This document shows, piece by piece, positions 1-9,212 of a stretch of 51,918 bases of DNA. The stretch lies in contig JANQEJ010000055.1 of the NCBI GenBank assembly GCA_028278425.1, positions 1 to 51,918 on the forward strand, read 5' to 3'. A program made the position numbers and the translations under genes. Below the pieces are notes generated by a model, which saw only the letters and a program-made list of their open reading frames with translations, was not told where the DNA came from and did no database searches. Positions within the stretch are counted from its first letter, which is position 1. Every line of letters begins with the position of its first letter. This DNA is from Planctomycetota bacterium. Lineage in GTDB: Bacteria; Planctomycetota; UBA1135; GCA-002686595.

Positions 1-1
1 G

Positions 2-601
2 ACGCAGGCCGACCTCGCCGGCGGTCTGAACATCGACGGCGGCTTCCAGCTCGGCGGCGGCGGCCCCCTGGCCGAGGCCGTGGTCTCGATGCTCGAAGCC
101 AACCTGACCTTCCGCGAGCGCCACGTGCAGGTGGTCGCCAACACCGGCGGCGCCGGCGTCGAGGTCGGCGACAACGGCGGCGGCGCGACGAACGGTCGCC
201 GCCTGTCCGTGGGCAGCGGCCTCTCCACGCTCGGCATCGAGGTCCGCGACCTCGCCGCCTCGTTCGTTCCCAACATCGCGGTCGCGGGGGCCTCGCTGAC
301 TCCGATCCCCAATCCGGGTGTGCCGGTCTTCGGCGGTGGGGCCAACCTGCTAGTGGTCCCCGACGGCGTGTTCTCAGCCACCTCGGCAATCTGGACGGGG
401 GCCGTCAGCCCGACGGTCTTCACCTTCACGTCGGAGGGCGCCTTCGTCAGCGCGCAAATCCCGATCGCTCCCGGCTCCGCGGGCATCAGCCTCAACATCC
501 AGGGGCTCGTGGTCGACCTGACCTTTGGCGGTCTCCCCGGTCCCCCCCTCACCTCCCCGTTCCGGAGCACCAACCGGACGACGACGACGTTGGGCCTCTG
601 A
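2..601 (+). CDS. Secreted protein, C-terminal fragment (5' end outside window)
   Basis: The frame is open from the window edge to a TGA at 599-601, so only the last ~199 residues are visible and the true start lies upstream. The sequence is rich in Gly, Ala, Thr and Val with alternating hydrophobic residues, as in an all-beta extracellular protein. It ends with a segment containing IPIAPGSAGISLNIQGLVVD, which resembles the short C-terminal beta domain of many planctomycete secreted proteins. A related ending occurs in the protein at 43683-44873. There are no catalytic motifs, so the function is unknown and the extracellular location is inferred. Confidence 0.6.
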   Translation, partial: TQADLAGGLNIDGGFQLGGGGPLAEAVVSMLEANLTFRERHVQVVANTGGAGVEVGDNGGGATNGRRLSVGSGLSTLGIEVRDLAASFVPNIAVAGASLTPIPNPGVPVFGGGANLLVVPDGVFSATSAIWTGAVSPTVFTFTSEGAFVSAQIPIAPGSAGISLNIQGLVVDLTFGGLPGPPLTSPFRSTNRTTTTLGL

Positions 602-668
602 CCCGTCTGCTTCCCTGGCATAGGGTCGCGGCGGTGCGACGAGCTTCGGTGCCGGCACCGGGCGTTGG

Positions 669-674
669 TAGGCT
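669..674 (+). promoter_or_regulatory. Possible -10 box TAGGCT
   Basis: TAGGCT fits the TANNNT pattern seen before many genes here. It lies 27 bases before the ATG at 702, which would give a leader of about 20 bases. No convincing -35 element is seen. Confidence 0.3.
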
Positions 675-701
675 CCGAGGAGCCCGACCACGCCCCTTCC
701 C

Positions 702-3362
702 ATGCCCGGCTCATCTCCCCGCCGCGTCCTGAATCGCCTCGGCCCGGTCGTCCTGGTCTTCGCGGGCGCGCTGCTTCTCGCGCGCTGCGGTCGGGACGCG
801 GGCTACGAAACCCAGGGCTTCGAGCGGGACACGGGGGGTTGGATCCTGGACGGCGCGGTCGTGCGCGACGTGGGCGCGGCCGCGCCCGAGGGCGTCCACG
901 TGGTCGAGCTGCGTCCGGGCGGCGAGGGTCCGGCCGGTTTCCTCCGGCGCGCGCTCGAGCTCGAGCCGTACCGCGTGTACCGGCTCTCGTTCGCGATCCA
1001 GGGCGCGAGGATCGCGCACCGATCCCAGTTCCCGATCACGCTGAACGGCGACGACTCCCTGGGGGTCGTGCACCGCGTTGCCTTCGGGCGTACCCCGTCC
1101 GCGGGCCGAGACCCGATCGAGAACGGCTGGCGGGAGGTGTCCTGCCAGCTCTTCTCCCCCGTCGAACGGAACGTGCTCCAGATCGGCCCGCAGCGCGAGG
1201 GGTTCGACGAGCCCGGCCTGGGCCGGATCTGGATCGACGCCGTCGCGATCACGCCCCTCGACGAGCGTCGCCGAATCGGAGCGGGACTCGAGCTCGCCGC
1301 CTGGCTCCCGTCGGAGGGCGTGCTCGGTCGACCGCTCCGGCTCCACGTGCTGTGCTTCGACCCGCGCGGCTCACTCCGCACCGTCGGGGGGGTGCCGACG
1401 CCGATGGCCTGGACCGGCGCGCTCGAGCTCGAAGGCGGCGGCTTCGAGCTGCCCGAGCGGATCCGCTTCGAGGGCGAAGCGGTGCGCTCGCTCGAGATCG
1501 TGCCAAGCCGCGCCGGCATCCAACGCCTCGTCCTGCGCCACGAGAGCGGGCTCGAGATCCGTTCGAACCCGGTCGTCGTCACGCCGGAGGAGCCAGCGGT
1601 CCGCCACTACTGGGGCGACCTCCACATCCACACGAACCGGAACCACGGAAGCTGGGCGGCGCGCTCCGTCGAGCAGAACTACGCCTTCGCGCGCGACGTG
1701 GCGCGGCTCGACTTCGCTGCCGTGTCCGAGCACTTCCTGCCGCGCCCGCTGGAGACGTGGTTCGAGGGAGTCGCCCCGGTGACGCTGCGCTTCGACGAGC
1801 CGGGACGCTTCGCGACGCTCCTCGCGATCGAGTACAGCGGGCCCAACGGTCACTACAACCACTACCTGCGCGGCGGAGATCCGTTGAAGATGCTCGACCG
1901 GACGGACGCATCGGGCGCCAGGGTCGACGGCGTGGCGGCGATGCGCCGCCTCGGCGGCCGGTTCCTGGCCGTACCGCATCACACGATGCAGCTCGATCCG
2001 GTCGACTGGCGCTTCGCGGACCGGGAGGTCTCGACCGTGTCGGAGATCTACTCCAACCACGGCTCCTCCGAGGAGGCGGGAGCGTGGTGGAGCCACCCCG
2101 ACCAGTTGAACGCGAGCTACGCGGACTCGATGGGCGCTCCCGGCCACGCCTACCGCGACGCCCTGGCGCGCGGCCGGCCGCTCGGCGTGATCGCGAGCAG
2201 CGACACCCACGCGGGGCGACCTGGACTGACCGGCCTCACCTGCGTCAAGTCGCCGGCGCTGGAGCGCGAGGCGGTTTGGGACGCGCTCTACGAACGCCGC
2301 TGCTACGCGACGACCCAGCCGCGCATCCTGATCGACTGGAGCGTCGCGGGAGCGCCGATGGGCGGCACCGCGCGACTCGAAGCCGGCGAGCCCCTCACCG
2401 GGGATCTGCGCGTGTACGCGTGCGACGCGATCGAGCGGATCGACCTGGTCCGCGACGGCGAAGTGATCCGCTCCCTCGCGCCGGGCGAGCTCGACTTCGA
2501 GGCGGAGGGTATCGAGCTGGGCGAGTTCGCGGGCGAGGCCACCTACGTCTACGCCCGGATCCACCAGCGCGACGAGCACCGCGCCTGGACCAGTCCGGTG
2601 TGGGTCGTCCCGCGCGACCGCGCGGACCTCGAGATCGAGGCGCGAGACCTGCGCTACGACGCGGCGACGGAGACGCTGCGCGTGACCGTTCACAACGTCG
2701 GCGACGCGGACGCCGACGCGGCGGTCTCGCTGCACTCGTCTCGGAGCGTTCCCGGAACCGGTTCGCTGCCTCCCCTCCGCGGCGACCAGGTCCGGTGCAC
2801 GCTCCGCGTCGAACCCGCCGGCGCGGACCGCGTCCGACTTCTCGGCAACGCGTACTGCCCGCGCAACGGGCGGCTCTACGACTACACGGGGACGATCGAG
2901 CTGCGCGACGCGCGCCTGATCGAGATCGTCCACGACGCGAGCGGCGCGATCCGCGCGCGGGCGGACGGCCGCCTCGAGTGGGAGACCGAGCTCGGCCGGA
3001 ACTACGAGGGGTCCCAGTGCAAGTCGGGCGAGAGCACGGACTTCGAGCTTCTGATCGAGCCGGGCGCCGAAGCGGCGGCCGAGATCGAGCTGCGGGTCCA
3101 GGGCGTGCCTCCTGCGGCGGTCGCGACGGGACGGCGCGTTCACGAGAAGCCGGAGTCGGTGGTGCTGGGGCTCTCCAACGTCCACGCGCGCAGCTTCGCC
3201 GACGAGCGCGAGGGCCGCGTTCCCGCCGGCGGCGAAACGGAGCTCGAGTTCACCGGGCTCCCCGCGGGCGAGACGTACACCGTCGTGCTCGACCCCGAGG
3301 ACCGCGTGCCGGAGATCGACGAGCGCAACAACTCCGAGGCCCTGCTCGCGACCGGGCGCTGA
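702..3362 (+). CDS. DUF3604 lipoprotein (PHP-like metal-dependent hydrolase) with CARDB-like C-terminus
   Basis: The 886-residue protein starts with a hydrophobic signal ending in a lipobox-like LLARC (Cys about residue 29), so it is probably anchored outside the cytoplasm. Residues ~300-560 match the DUF3604 family. They contain GDLHIHT (about 305-311), a HH pair in VPHHTMQ (about 424) and SDTHAGRPG (about 500), the His/Asp clusters expected of a PHP-like metal site. The N-terminal third is beta-rich. The last ~90 residues look like a CARDB or adhesion-type domain (DPEDRVPEIDERNN). The substrate is unknown; DUF3604 members are poorly characterised. The family call is firm and the function is not. 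Confidence 0.85.
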   Translation: MPGSSPRRVLNRLGPVVLVFAGALLLARCGRDAGYETQGFERDTGGWILDGAVVRDVGAAAPEGVHVVELRPGGEGPAGFLRRALELEPYRVYRLSFAIQGARIAHRSQFPITLNGDDSLGVVHRVAFGRTPSAGRDPIENGWREVSCQLFSPVERNVLQIGPQREGFDEPGLGRIWIDAVAITPLDERRRIGAGLELAAWLPSEGVLGRPLRLHVLCFDPRGSLRTVGGVPTPMAWTGALELEGGGFELPERIRFEGEAVRSLEIVPSRAGIQRLVLRHESGLEIRSNPVVVTPEEPAVRHYWGDLHIHTNRNHGSWAARSVEQNYAFARDVARLDFAAVSEHFLPRPLETWFEGVAPVTLRFDEPGRFATLLAIEYSGPNGHYNHYLRGGDPLKMLDRTDASGARVDGVAAMRRLGGRFLAVPHHTMQLDPVDWRFADREVSTVSEIYSNHGSSEEAGAWWSHPDQLNASYADSMGAPGHAYRDALARGRPLGVIASSDTHAGRPGLTGLTCVKSPALEREAVWDALYERRCYATTQPRILIDWSVAGAPMGGTARLEAGEPLTGDLRVYACDAIERIDLVRDGEVIRSLAPGELDFEAEGIELGEFAGEATYVYARIHQRDEHRAWTSPVWVVPRDRADLEIEARDLRYDAATETLRVTVHNVGDADADAAVSLHSSRSVPGTGSLPPLRGDQVRCTLRVEPAGADRVRLLGNAYCPRNGRLYDYTGTIELRDARLIEIVHDASGAIRARADGRLEWETELGRNYEGSQCKSGESTDFELLIEPGAEAAAEIELRVQGVPPAAVATGRRVHEKPESVVLGLSNVHARSFADEREGRVPAGGETELEFTGLPAGETYTVVLDPEDRVPEIDERNNSEALLATGR

Positions 3363-3456
3363 GCCCGCCGACACCCCCCGGGGCGTTGCGCATCCGGAGC
3401 GCCGCGCGCGGCGAATCCGCTCCCGCGCCGACGTCTACCCGTCCCAGGAGCTCCGC

Positions 3457-4707
3457 ATGCCGCCGATCGCGCCCTCTCTCCTCGCTCTCCTAATGCCCCT
3501 TCTTCACGGCGCCGGCGACGGCGACCGCTGGAATCAGTGGCGCGGCCCCACGCGCGACGGGCAGTTCCACGGCCCGGCCTGGCCCGACGAGCTCAGCGAG
3601 GAGCGGCTTCTGGTGCGCTGGAAGGTCAAGCACCTCGGGCCGAGCTACGCGACGCCGGTGGTGACGAAGGACCGCGTCTTCACCGTCGAGACCGAGGACG
3701 AGGCGCGCGAGGTCGTGCGCGCGCTCGACCGCGCCACCGGCGAGGAGGCCTGGACCGCCCGCTGGGACGGCGCGATGAAGGTACCGTTCTTCGCGGCCAA
3801 GAACGGCTCGTGGGTCCGCTCTTCGCCCGCCTTCGACGGCGAATCGCTCTACGTCGCGGGCATGCGCGACGTGCTCGTCTGCCTGGATGCCGCCACCGGC
3901 GAGGAGCGCTGGCGCGTCGACTTCGTCGAGCGCGAGGGAGCTCCCCCGCCGGCCTTCGGGTTCGTGTGCTCCCCCCTCGTGGTCGGCGAGCACGTCTACG
4001 TCCAGGCGGGCGCCGCGTTCTCCAAGCTCGACAAGCGCACCGGCGAGACGGTGTGGCGGGCGCTCGAGCACGGCGAGCGGGGCGCGATGGACAGCGCCTT
4101 CTCGTCGCCGGTGCTCGCCGAGGTCGCAGGGCGCGAGCAGCTCCTCGTGCAGGGCCGCACGCACCTCTCGGGCGTCGACCCGGAGTCGGGCGAAACGCTC
4201 TGGACGCGCGAGATCCGGGCCTTCCGCGGCATGAACATCGTGACGCCGCTGCCCTACGGCGACGGCGTGTTCACGGCGCCCTACGGCGGGCGCTCGCAGC
4301 TCCTGAAGCTCGCCGCGGCGGAAGAAGGCAGCGCGGTCGAGGTGACCCAGGCCTGGACCAACCGCGCCCAGGGCAACATGACGTCGCCGGTCCTCGTCGA
4401 CGGCCACGCCTACCTCTTCCTGCGGAGCAACCGCTTCGCCTGCGTCAACCTCGCGACCGGCGAGGAGGCCTGGATCTCCGCGCCGACCCGCGACGAGTAC
4501 TGGTCGCTCGTCGCCCAGGGCGACCGGATCCTCGGCCTGGCGGAGAGCGGGATCCTGCGGCTCGTGCACGCGACGCCGGAGAAGTACGAGGTCCTCGGCG
4601 AGGTGGAGCTCGTCGAGGAAGGCTCGACCTGGGCGCACCTCGCGGTGGCGGGGAACCAGCTCTTCGTCCGCGAGCTGAACTCGCTGATCGCGCTCGAGTG
4701 GCGCTAG
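3457..4707 (+). CDS. Secreted PQQ-like beta-propeller protein
   Basis: A 416-residue protein with an N-terminal signal peptide followed by WNQWRGPTRDG, the QWRG opening typical of planctomycete PQQ-like propellers. It has at least six repeats of the DxATGEExW type, for example LDRATGEEAW, LDAATGEERW and VDPESGETLW, consistent with one seven- or eight-bladed propeller. No separate quinoprotein catalytic residues could be identified, so it may be a binding scaffold rather than a dehydrogenase. An AGGAG Shine-Dalgarno (about 3446-3450) supports the ATG at 3457. A second QWRG propeller is at 27012-28847. Confidence 0.82.
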   Translation: MPPIAPSLLALLMPLLHGAGDGDRWNQWRGPTRDGQFHGPAWPDELSEERLLVRWKVKHLGPSYATPVVTKDRVFTVETEDEAREVVRALDRATGEEAWTARWDGAMKVPFFAAKNGSWVRSSPAFDGESLYVAGMRDVLVCLDAATGEERWRVDFVEREGAPPPAFGFVCSPLVVGEHVYVQAGAAFSKLDKRTGETVWRALEHGERGAMDSAFSSPVLAEVAGREQLLVQGRTHLSGVDPESGETLWTREIRAFRGMNIVTPLPYGDGVFTAPYGGRSQLLKLAAAEEGSAVEVTQAWTNRAQGNMTSPVLVDGHAYLFLRSNRFACVNLATGEEAWISAPTRDEYWSLVAQGDRILGLAESGILRLVHATPEKYEVLGEVELVEEGSTWAHLAVAGNQLFVRELNSLIALEWR

Positions 4708-4843
4708 GGACCGACGCGGTGCCGGCGCTCCTCCTCCCACTGCTCGCCGTACCGACGCACCGTGCCCTTCACGCGCGCTCGCCGGAGGGCGTGTGTTCGT
4801 GACGGAGCGAACGGACTCGGGCTGGGCAGCCGGGCCGATGGAG

Positions 4844-5320
4844 CTAACCGGCCGCCGCCCGCCGCGCGGCGCGCAGCGAGAAGAGCGCCCTGAGGGTCGC
4901 CGTCCGGTAGTCGAAGATCCGCTCCAGGTCGCGCCGCACGAAGAGCCTGTTGACCAGCCAGCCGCCGGGCACGGCGTAGTCCACGCGATCGCGCACGACC
5001 GTGCCGCCGTCGCGCTCCTCGAAGGTGTGCAGGTGGACCCAGGAGCTGTACGGACCCCGGATCTGCTCGTCGACGAAGGCGAAGGGCGGCTCCCATCGGG
5101 AGATCAGGCTGGTCCACCGGATCGGAACGCCCCGCAGGCGCAGCCGGTAGTGGATCAGGCACCCCTCGCGGAGCGGACCGTCCGGCACGTCTTCGATCCG
5201 AAAGCGCAGCCACGGAGGCGTGATCGCTTCCAGGTTCCGCGGATCGCCGAAGAAGGCGAAGACCTCCCCGATGGGGCGGTCCACGAGCATCTCGCGCTCG
5301 AGACGGAAGGTCGTCGCCAT
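4844..5320 (-). CDS. SRPBCC (START/cyclase-like) ligand-binding protein
   Basis: The 158-residue protein has the SRPBCC pattern. It begins with REMLVDRPIGEVFAFFGDP, continues with ITPPWLRFRI, and ends with a C-terminal helix around LFVRRDLERIFDYR. It matches the subgroup often annotated as polyketide cyclase/dehydrase-like, cytosolic and of unknown ligand. It is divergent from the sigma factor gene at 5399, with 78 bases between the starts, and convergent with the propeller gene at 3457. The same fold forms the DUF2867 part of the protein at 17478-18947. Family good, ligand unknown. Confidence 0.8.
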   Translation of the reverse strand: MATTFRLEREMLVDRPIGEVFAFFGDPRNLEAITPPWLRFRIEDVPDGPLREGCLIHYRLRLRGVPIRWTSLISRWEPPFAFVDEQIRGPYSSWVHLHTFEERDGGTVVRDRVDYAVPGGWLVNRLFVRRDLERIFDYRTATLRALFSLRAARRAAAG

Positions 5321-5398
5321 GTCGAGGGGTTCGGTGGCGGGCCGGGCGCGGATGCATCCGCGGGGGCGAGCCGCTCGAAGGCTCTCTCGGAGTCAAAC

Positions 5399-5986
5399 TT
5401 GACCTCTAGAAACGGCAAGGCGCCGGCGCCCGAACCGCTCCTGCCGCGCGTCGCGCGGGGGGACTCGGCAGCGGTGCAGGAGTTCACCGATCGCTACGGA
5501 GCGCTCGTGTGGTCGATCGTGCGCGAGTCGGTGCGCGACCGCTCCCAGGCCGAGGACGCCGTTCAGGAGATCTTCATCTCGCTGTGGAAGGCCGCTGACC
5601 GCTTCGATCCCAGCCTCGGCATGGAGACCGTCTTCATCACGACCGTCGCTCGCCGGCGCCTGATCGATCGCTACCGGCGGCGCGCCCGCGGTCCGCAGAT
5701 CGAGTCGCTCGACGAGATCGTGCTCGCGGACGCCGACCCGGGGCTGGACCGGGTCGACGCGAGAGACGAGGCCGGGGTGGCGCTCGCCGCGCTCGAGCGG
5801 CTGAAGCCCGAGCAGAAGCGTCTGCTCGAGATGTGGGTCGTCGGAGGCATGACGCACAGCGAGATCGCCACCTCGACCGGCATGCCCCTCGGCACCGTGA
5901 AGAGCCACATCCGGCGCGGAATCCACCGCGTGCGCGAGCTGCTTCAAATGGGGGCCGCTCCCAAGTCCGCGGAGATGACGGCATGA
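5399..5986 (+). CDS. RNA polymerase ECF sigma factor
   Basis: About 195 residues. Region 2 is seen in DAVQEIFISLWKAADRFDP and region 4 in MTHSEIATSTGMPLGTVKSH. No ATG is available near the conserved start. A TTG at 5399 preceded by GGAG (5389-5392, spacer 6) gives MTSRNGK, matching the MTSEKLK start of the paralogous sigma factor at 14388-14978, so TTG was chosen. Its TGA overlaps the ATG of the anti-sigma gene (ATGA at 5983-5986), indicating translational coupling. It most resembles SigK-type ECF factors paired with RskA-like anti-sigmas. The regulon is unknown. Confidence 0.85.
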   Translation: MTSRNGKAPAPEPLLPRVARGDSAAVQEFTDRYGALVWSIVRESVRDRSQAEDAVQEIFISLWKAADRFDPSLGMETVFITTVARRRLIDRYRRRARGPQIESLDEIVLADADPGLDRVDARDEAGVALAALERLKPEQKRLLEMWVVGGMTHSEIATSTGMPLGTVKSHIRRGIHRVRELLQMGAAPKSAEMTA

Positions 5987-6732
5987 GGCCCGCGAACGGC
6001 GAAGTGGACCGCCTCCTCGACCTGCTGGCCGACCGCGCCGGCGGCGAGCCGCTCATCCCCGAGGACGAGCGCGAGGTGAACCGCCTCCTCGCGCTCCATC
6101 CGGAGATCGACCCGGCGACGTTCGAGCGGACGGCCGCGGCGATCCACCTGGCCTTCCTCGATTCACGGCTCGAGCCGATGCCCTCCGCGCTCCGCTCGCG
6201 AGTGCTCGACCAGGCGGAGTCCTTCTTTCAAACGGAGGAGCTCGCCCGGGGTTCGCGTCCCGTGTCCACGGCGTGGATCGGCTGGCTGGCCGCGGCGGCG
6301 GCCGTGCTCGTCCTCGTGCTCAAGAGCGGCGGCCCGCAGTCGCCGAGCGGTCCGTCCATCGACGAAGTCGGTCGCGCCGGCGACGCGCAGGTCGCCTCCT
6401 GGAACGCGACCAAGGACCCGGGCGGGGCCGGGGTGACCGGGGACGTCGTCTGGAGCTGCGAGCTTCAAAGCGGCTACATGCGCTTCCGCGGGCTGGCGAA
6501 GAACGACCCGGGCGAGGGCCAATACCAGCTCTGGATCTTCGACGCGGACCGCCCCGCGGAGTACCCGGTCGACGGCGGCGTCTTCGACTCGACGGGCGGC
6601 GAGGTCCAGGTCCCGATCGACGCCAAGATCGCCGTGGCGGAGCCGACGCTCTTCGCGATCACGTACGAGCGTCCGGGCGGGGTCGTGGTGTCGACCCGCG
6701 AGCGGCTGCTCTTGACCGCCAGCCCGCAGTAG
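5983..6732 (+). CDS. RskA-like membrane anti-sigma factor
   Basis: A 249-residue protein with three parts. The cytosolic N-terminal helical segment contains TAAAIHLAFLDSRLEPMPSALR (about 50-70). One membrane helix lies at about 96-113. The extracytoplasmic C-terminal domain is of the RskA type (YQLWIFDADRP, GGVFDSTGGEV, FAITYERPGG). The start overlaps the sigma stop as ATGA, so the two are co-translated. By family knowledge it should hold the sigma factor at the membrane until an envelope signal releases it. Residues ~49-82 are clearly related to the 60-residue protein at 14209-14391, which lacks the membrane and outer parts. Confidence 0.85.
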   Translation: MRPANGEVDRLLDLLADRAGGEPLIPEDEREVNRLLALHPEIDPATFERTAAAIHLAFLDSRLEPMPSALRSRVLDQAESFFQTEELARGSRPVSTAWIGWLAAAAAVLVLVLKSGGPQSPSGPSIDEVGRAGDAQVASWNATKDPGGAGVTGDVVWSCELQSGYMRFRGLAKNDPGEGQYQLWIFDADRPAEYPVDGGVFDSTGGEVQVPIDAKIAVAEPTLFAITYERPGGVVVSTRERLLLTASPQ

Positions 6733-7033
6733 TGAGTCCGCCGCGGGGACTACGACGAAGAACCGTCGTTGCCTTCCTCGCCGGCACGGCCGAACACGCC
6801 GATGGCCGTCAGCAGCGGTGTGGCTCACTCGCGAACGCGCAGCATGCCGGTGATCTGCGCCGTTGGACGAGGTCGACGGCCTCCCCGCAGAGTGACGTGC
6901 AAGAGGCTGTGTCAGTCCTCGCCGACTTGACAGATCGCGCGGTCGTCAGCGAGAATTTTGCAGACTTTGTCGGGATCTGATCGGGTCCGCAGTTGCTCGC
7001 AAACAGAGACAGCAGTCAGCCTAGAGGTACGCG
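6733..7033 (+). other. Intergenic region, 301 bases
   Basis: No convincing gene is seen here. Its right-hand part carries a sigma70-like promoter (6927-6956) for the following operon. The left part may contain the end of the sigma/anti-sigma transcript, but no hairpin followed by a T-run is visible. Confidence 0.5.
6927..6956 (+). promoter_or_regulatory. Sigma70-like promoter for the kinase/lipoprotein operon
   Basis: A perfect -35 hexamer TTGACA (6927-6932) is followed after 18 bases by GAGAAT (6951-6956), matching 4 of 6 bases of TATAAT. A start near 6963 would give a leader of about 70 bases before the ATG at 7034, which has its own AGAGG ribosome binding site. Confidence 0.4.
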
Positions 7034-7225
7034 ATGATGACGCGGCTCGCAGCGCTCGTGATCGTTGTGTTGCTGATCCCCGTGACGAGCTGCGTCTCCG
7101 AGGAGACCCTCGAACTGCACCCCGCGCTCGAAGACCGGATCGAGGCGGCTGAGGCCCGCCGGAGCGCTGACCTGGAGGAGGCCGACGGCGCGACGTCCAA
7201 CGCTCCCGCGGAGGACGGTCGGTGA
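7034..7225 (+). CDS. Small lipoprotein, first gene of kinase operon
   Basis: A 63-residue protein with a basic start, a hydrophobic stretch and the lipobox VTSC (Cys about residue 20), so the mature part is only ~43 residues. That part is acidic and probably helical (LEDRIEAAEARRSADLEEA). An AGAGG sequence lies 8 to 9 bases before the ATG pair. The TGA overlaps the GTG of the next gene (GTGA at 7222-7225). No family is recognised. Length and coupling suggest an accessory envelope lipoprotein working with the downstream products. Confidence 0.65.
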   Translation: MMTRLAALVIVVLLIPVTSCVSEETLELHPALEDRIEAAEARRSADLEEADGATSNAPAEDGR

Positions 7226-7692
7226 CGCCGTCGAAGCTCGGGGCGAGCGTCCTGCTCCTCGTCGCCACGACCTCGTGCGGGAACCTCGGTCTCTCGGACG
7301 ATGAGCTGATGGACACGCGCCTTCCCGAAGCGTTTCGGGTCGAAGCACCCGCGGGTCGGGTCTGGTCGGCGCTCATAGGAGAGCTCGACAGCAAGGGACA
7401 CCGGGTGATGGCGCGCGACGATCGCCTGCGGTTCGTCTCCTGGATCGAGATTGTGCCGGGCGACGCGGTGGACCCGATCCGCGCGCAAGCCAAGGACCCT
7501 GAGGACGACGAGTCGGTGCCGACGCTCAACTCGGCCCTCGTGCGCCCGCTCGACAGCGGATGCGACCTCTACCTGCGGAGGGTTTACTACCTGCAGGAAA
7601 CGAGCACGGGGCTGGTTCACTCGCGCGGTGACTACGAGCGCAAGCTGCTCGAGGATCTGAGCGCGAATCTCGGTCTCGGAGGACCGCGTTGA
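7222..7692 (+). CDS. Lipoprotein of unknown function
   Basis: A 156-residue protein with an N-terminal signal and a lipobox-like TTSC (Cys about 19). It begins at a GTG overlapping the previous TGA and ends overlapping the next TTG (TTGA at 7689-7692), so it is translationally coupled on both sides. The mature part contains EAPAGRVWSALIGELDSKGH followed by RDDRLRFVSW, a possible alpha/beta module. A similar order (EDVWSAAIQ then REERDGTRVILLVHG) occurs in the N-terminal part of the next protein, suggesting a shared fold. The family is not recognised. Confidence 0.65.
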   Translation: MTPSKLGASVLLLVATTSCGNLGLSDDELMDTRLPEAFRVEAPAGRVWSALIGELDSKGHRVMARDDRLRFVSWIEIVPGDAVDPIRAQAKDPEDDESVPTLNSALVRPLDSGCDLYLRRVYYLQETSTGLVHSRGDYERKLLEDLSANLGLGGPR

Positions 7693-9212
7693 GGGCGCTC
7701 GATCTGCGGGTCGCCGCCGGGTGCCTTGTCGGTCTCTCCGTCTGTGGGTGCGGCACGTTCCTCGGGCCGGAAAGCCCCTACTTGCCACACTACGAGTCCG
7801 CCTTCCAGGACATCGGGGTTCCGACCGCCGCGGTCGTTGCCGAACACGGGATTCCGCAGCCTATCGCACGCGCCGCGGAGGACGTCTGGAGCGCCGCGAT
7901 TCAAGTCGCGAGCCGAACGCGCGGAGTCCTCGGCATCCGCGAGGAACGAGACGGAACGCGCGTCATCCTGCTCGTCCACGGTCGAGAGTTCGCCCACAAG
8001 GTGCCGGGCGGCAAGACGAACAGCGAGGACAAGGTCATCCTCAAGTTCAAGGAGGAATGGCTTGCTCTCTCGGTCGAGCCGGCGGGAAGCGAATCCACCC
8101 TGCTGCACGTCGCGTGGATCGCACCGGAAACGGCTCGAGTGGCCCCCATGCCGGGGCCGGAGCCGCTCTATCAGAAGCCGGCGAACAAGAAGCCGTCCCG
8201 CTACGATCTCCAGAAGAGCGTGGAGGACACCCTTCTCGCGCCTTCAGCCCAGGAGGCTGCCGCGCGAGACGTCCTCTATGCCGTCGAGGCGCAGTTGAAC
8301 GCCGAGGCTTGGCGGGAGCGCTTGACGATTCAAAGCGGCCCGCGGGCGGCGCTGACGTCGGAACCGGAGCTTTCGCCCCTCGAGCCGCTTGAGCTGAGCG
8401 AGCTCGAGGTGCTGATGGGGAATTGGTTCGGCGCCAGTTGGCGTCGAACCTACGTCTCGCTCGAGTGTCCGCTGGTCGAAGCCGCGGTCCTCGAAACCGC
8501 GCACCGCGTACTGGCCGGCGCCGGGTGGACCTTCGACGACCTGGTGGTCCACGTCTACGCAAACCCGTCTCCCAACGCCTACGTCAGCCCGAGCGGCGAG
8601 ATCCTGATCTCGAGTGGGATGATGGAAAGGATAAAGGACCCCCACATGCTCGCCGCGCTCCTCGCCCACGAGTTGGACCATCTCGTCGGTCACGATGCGG
8701 AGGACCTGCTGCGCGCGCGTCAGGAGATGCAGGTCGTTGCCGGCGCAGTCGCGGCCGGAGCCATCCTGGCAACGGGACCGCTCGGAGCCGGAGCCTCGAC
8801 CTCGGGAGCGCTGCCCGGGCTGATGACGTCGCAACAGATATTCACGCTGGCCGCGATTCAGGGGGCCGGCATGATGGTGCCCGGGCAGCTCGGCGTCATG
8901 ATGCTCGGGGGGTTCTCCAGGAAGCGGGAGATGGAAGCGGACGCGACGGCTTGGGCGACGCTCAAAGCCACGGGCTACGACCCGGTTGCGCAGATCGACC
9001 TGCTCCGCGCCTTGAAGGAATACCAGGACGGAGCCCCGGACAGGAACCAGCAGGAGCAGGCGAGACTGCGATCCGCCCGGATCGAACGGATGGCCTGCGG
9101 GAATCACGCACCGAAGCATTCGGCCGAGTCCTACCAGGAGCGGGACGACCTCACGAAGGAAAGGGGATGCGCGCGCTGGGAGATCGTGTCCCAGTCAGCG
9201 CCTCGTGAATAG
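7689..9212 (+). CDS. M48-type metalloprotease lipoprotein
   Basis: A 507-residue protein starting at a TTG that overlaps the previous stop. It has a lipobox-like VCGC near residue 19. The zinc site HELDH is at 327-331 with the downstream ligand Glu in REMEADA (about residue 416), the arrangement of M48 peptidases (HtpX/Oma1/BepA-like). Between them is a Gly/Ala-rich hydrophobic stretch. The N-terminal ~230 residues are not recognised but resemble part of the preceding lipoprotein. The C-terminus carries ACGNHAPKHSA (469-479), with a later GC and W, repeated in the next gene product. It probably acts in the periplasm on envelope proteins. The substrate is unknown. Confidence 0.8.
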   Translation: MRALDLRVAAGCLVGLSVCGCGTFLGPESPYLPHYESAFQDIGVPTAAVVAEHGIPQPIARAAEDVWSAAIQVASRTRGVLGIREERDGTRVILLVHGREFAHKVPGGKTNSEDKVILKFKEEWLALSVEPAGSESTLLHVAWIAPETARVAPMPGPEPLYQKPANKKPSRYDLQKSVEDTLLAPSAQEAAARDVLYAVEAQLNAEAWRERLTIQSGPRAALTSEPELSPLEPLELSELEVLMGNWFGASWRRTYVSLECPLVEAAVLETAHRVLAGAGWTFDDLVVHVYANPSPNAYVSPSGEILISSGMMERIKDPHMLAALLAHELDHLVGHDAEDLLRARQEMQVVAGAVAAGAILATGPLGAGASTSGALPGLMTSQQIFTLAAIQGAGMMVPGQLGVMMLGGFSRKREMEADATAWATLKATGYDPVAQIDLLRALKEYQDGAPDRNQQEQARLRSARIERMACGNHAPKHSAESYQERDDLTKERGCARWEIVSQSAPRE

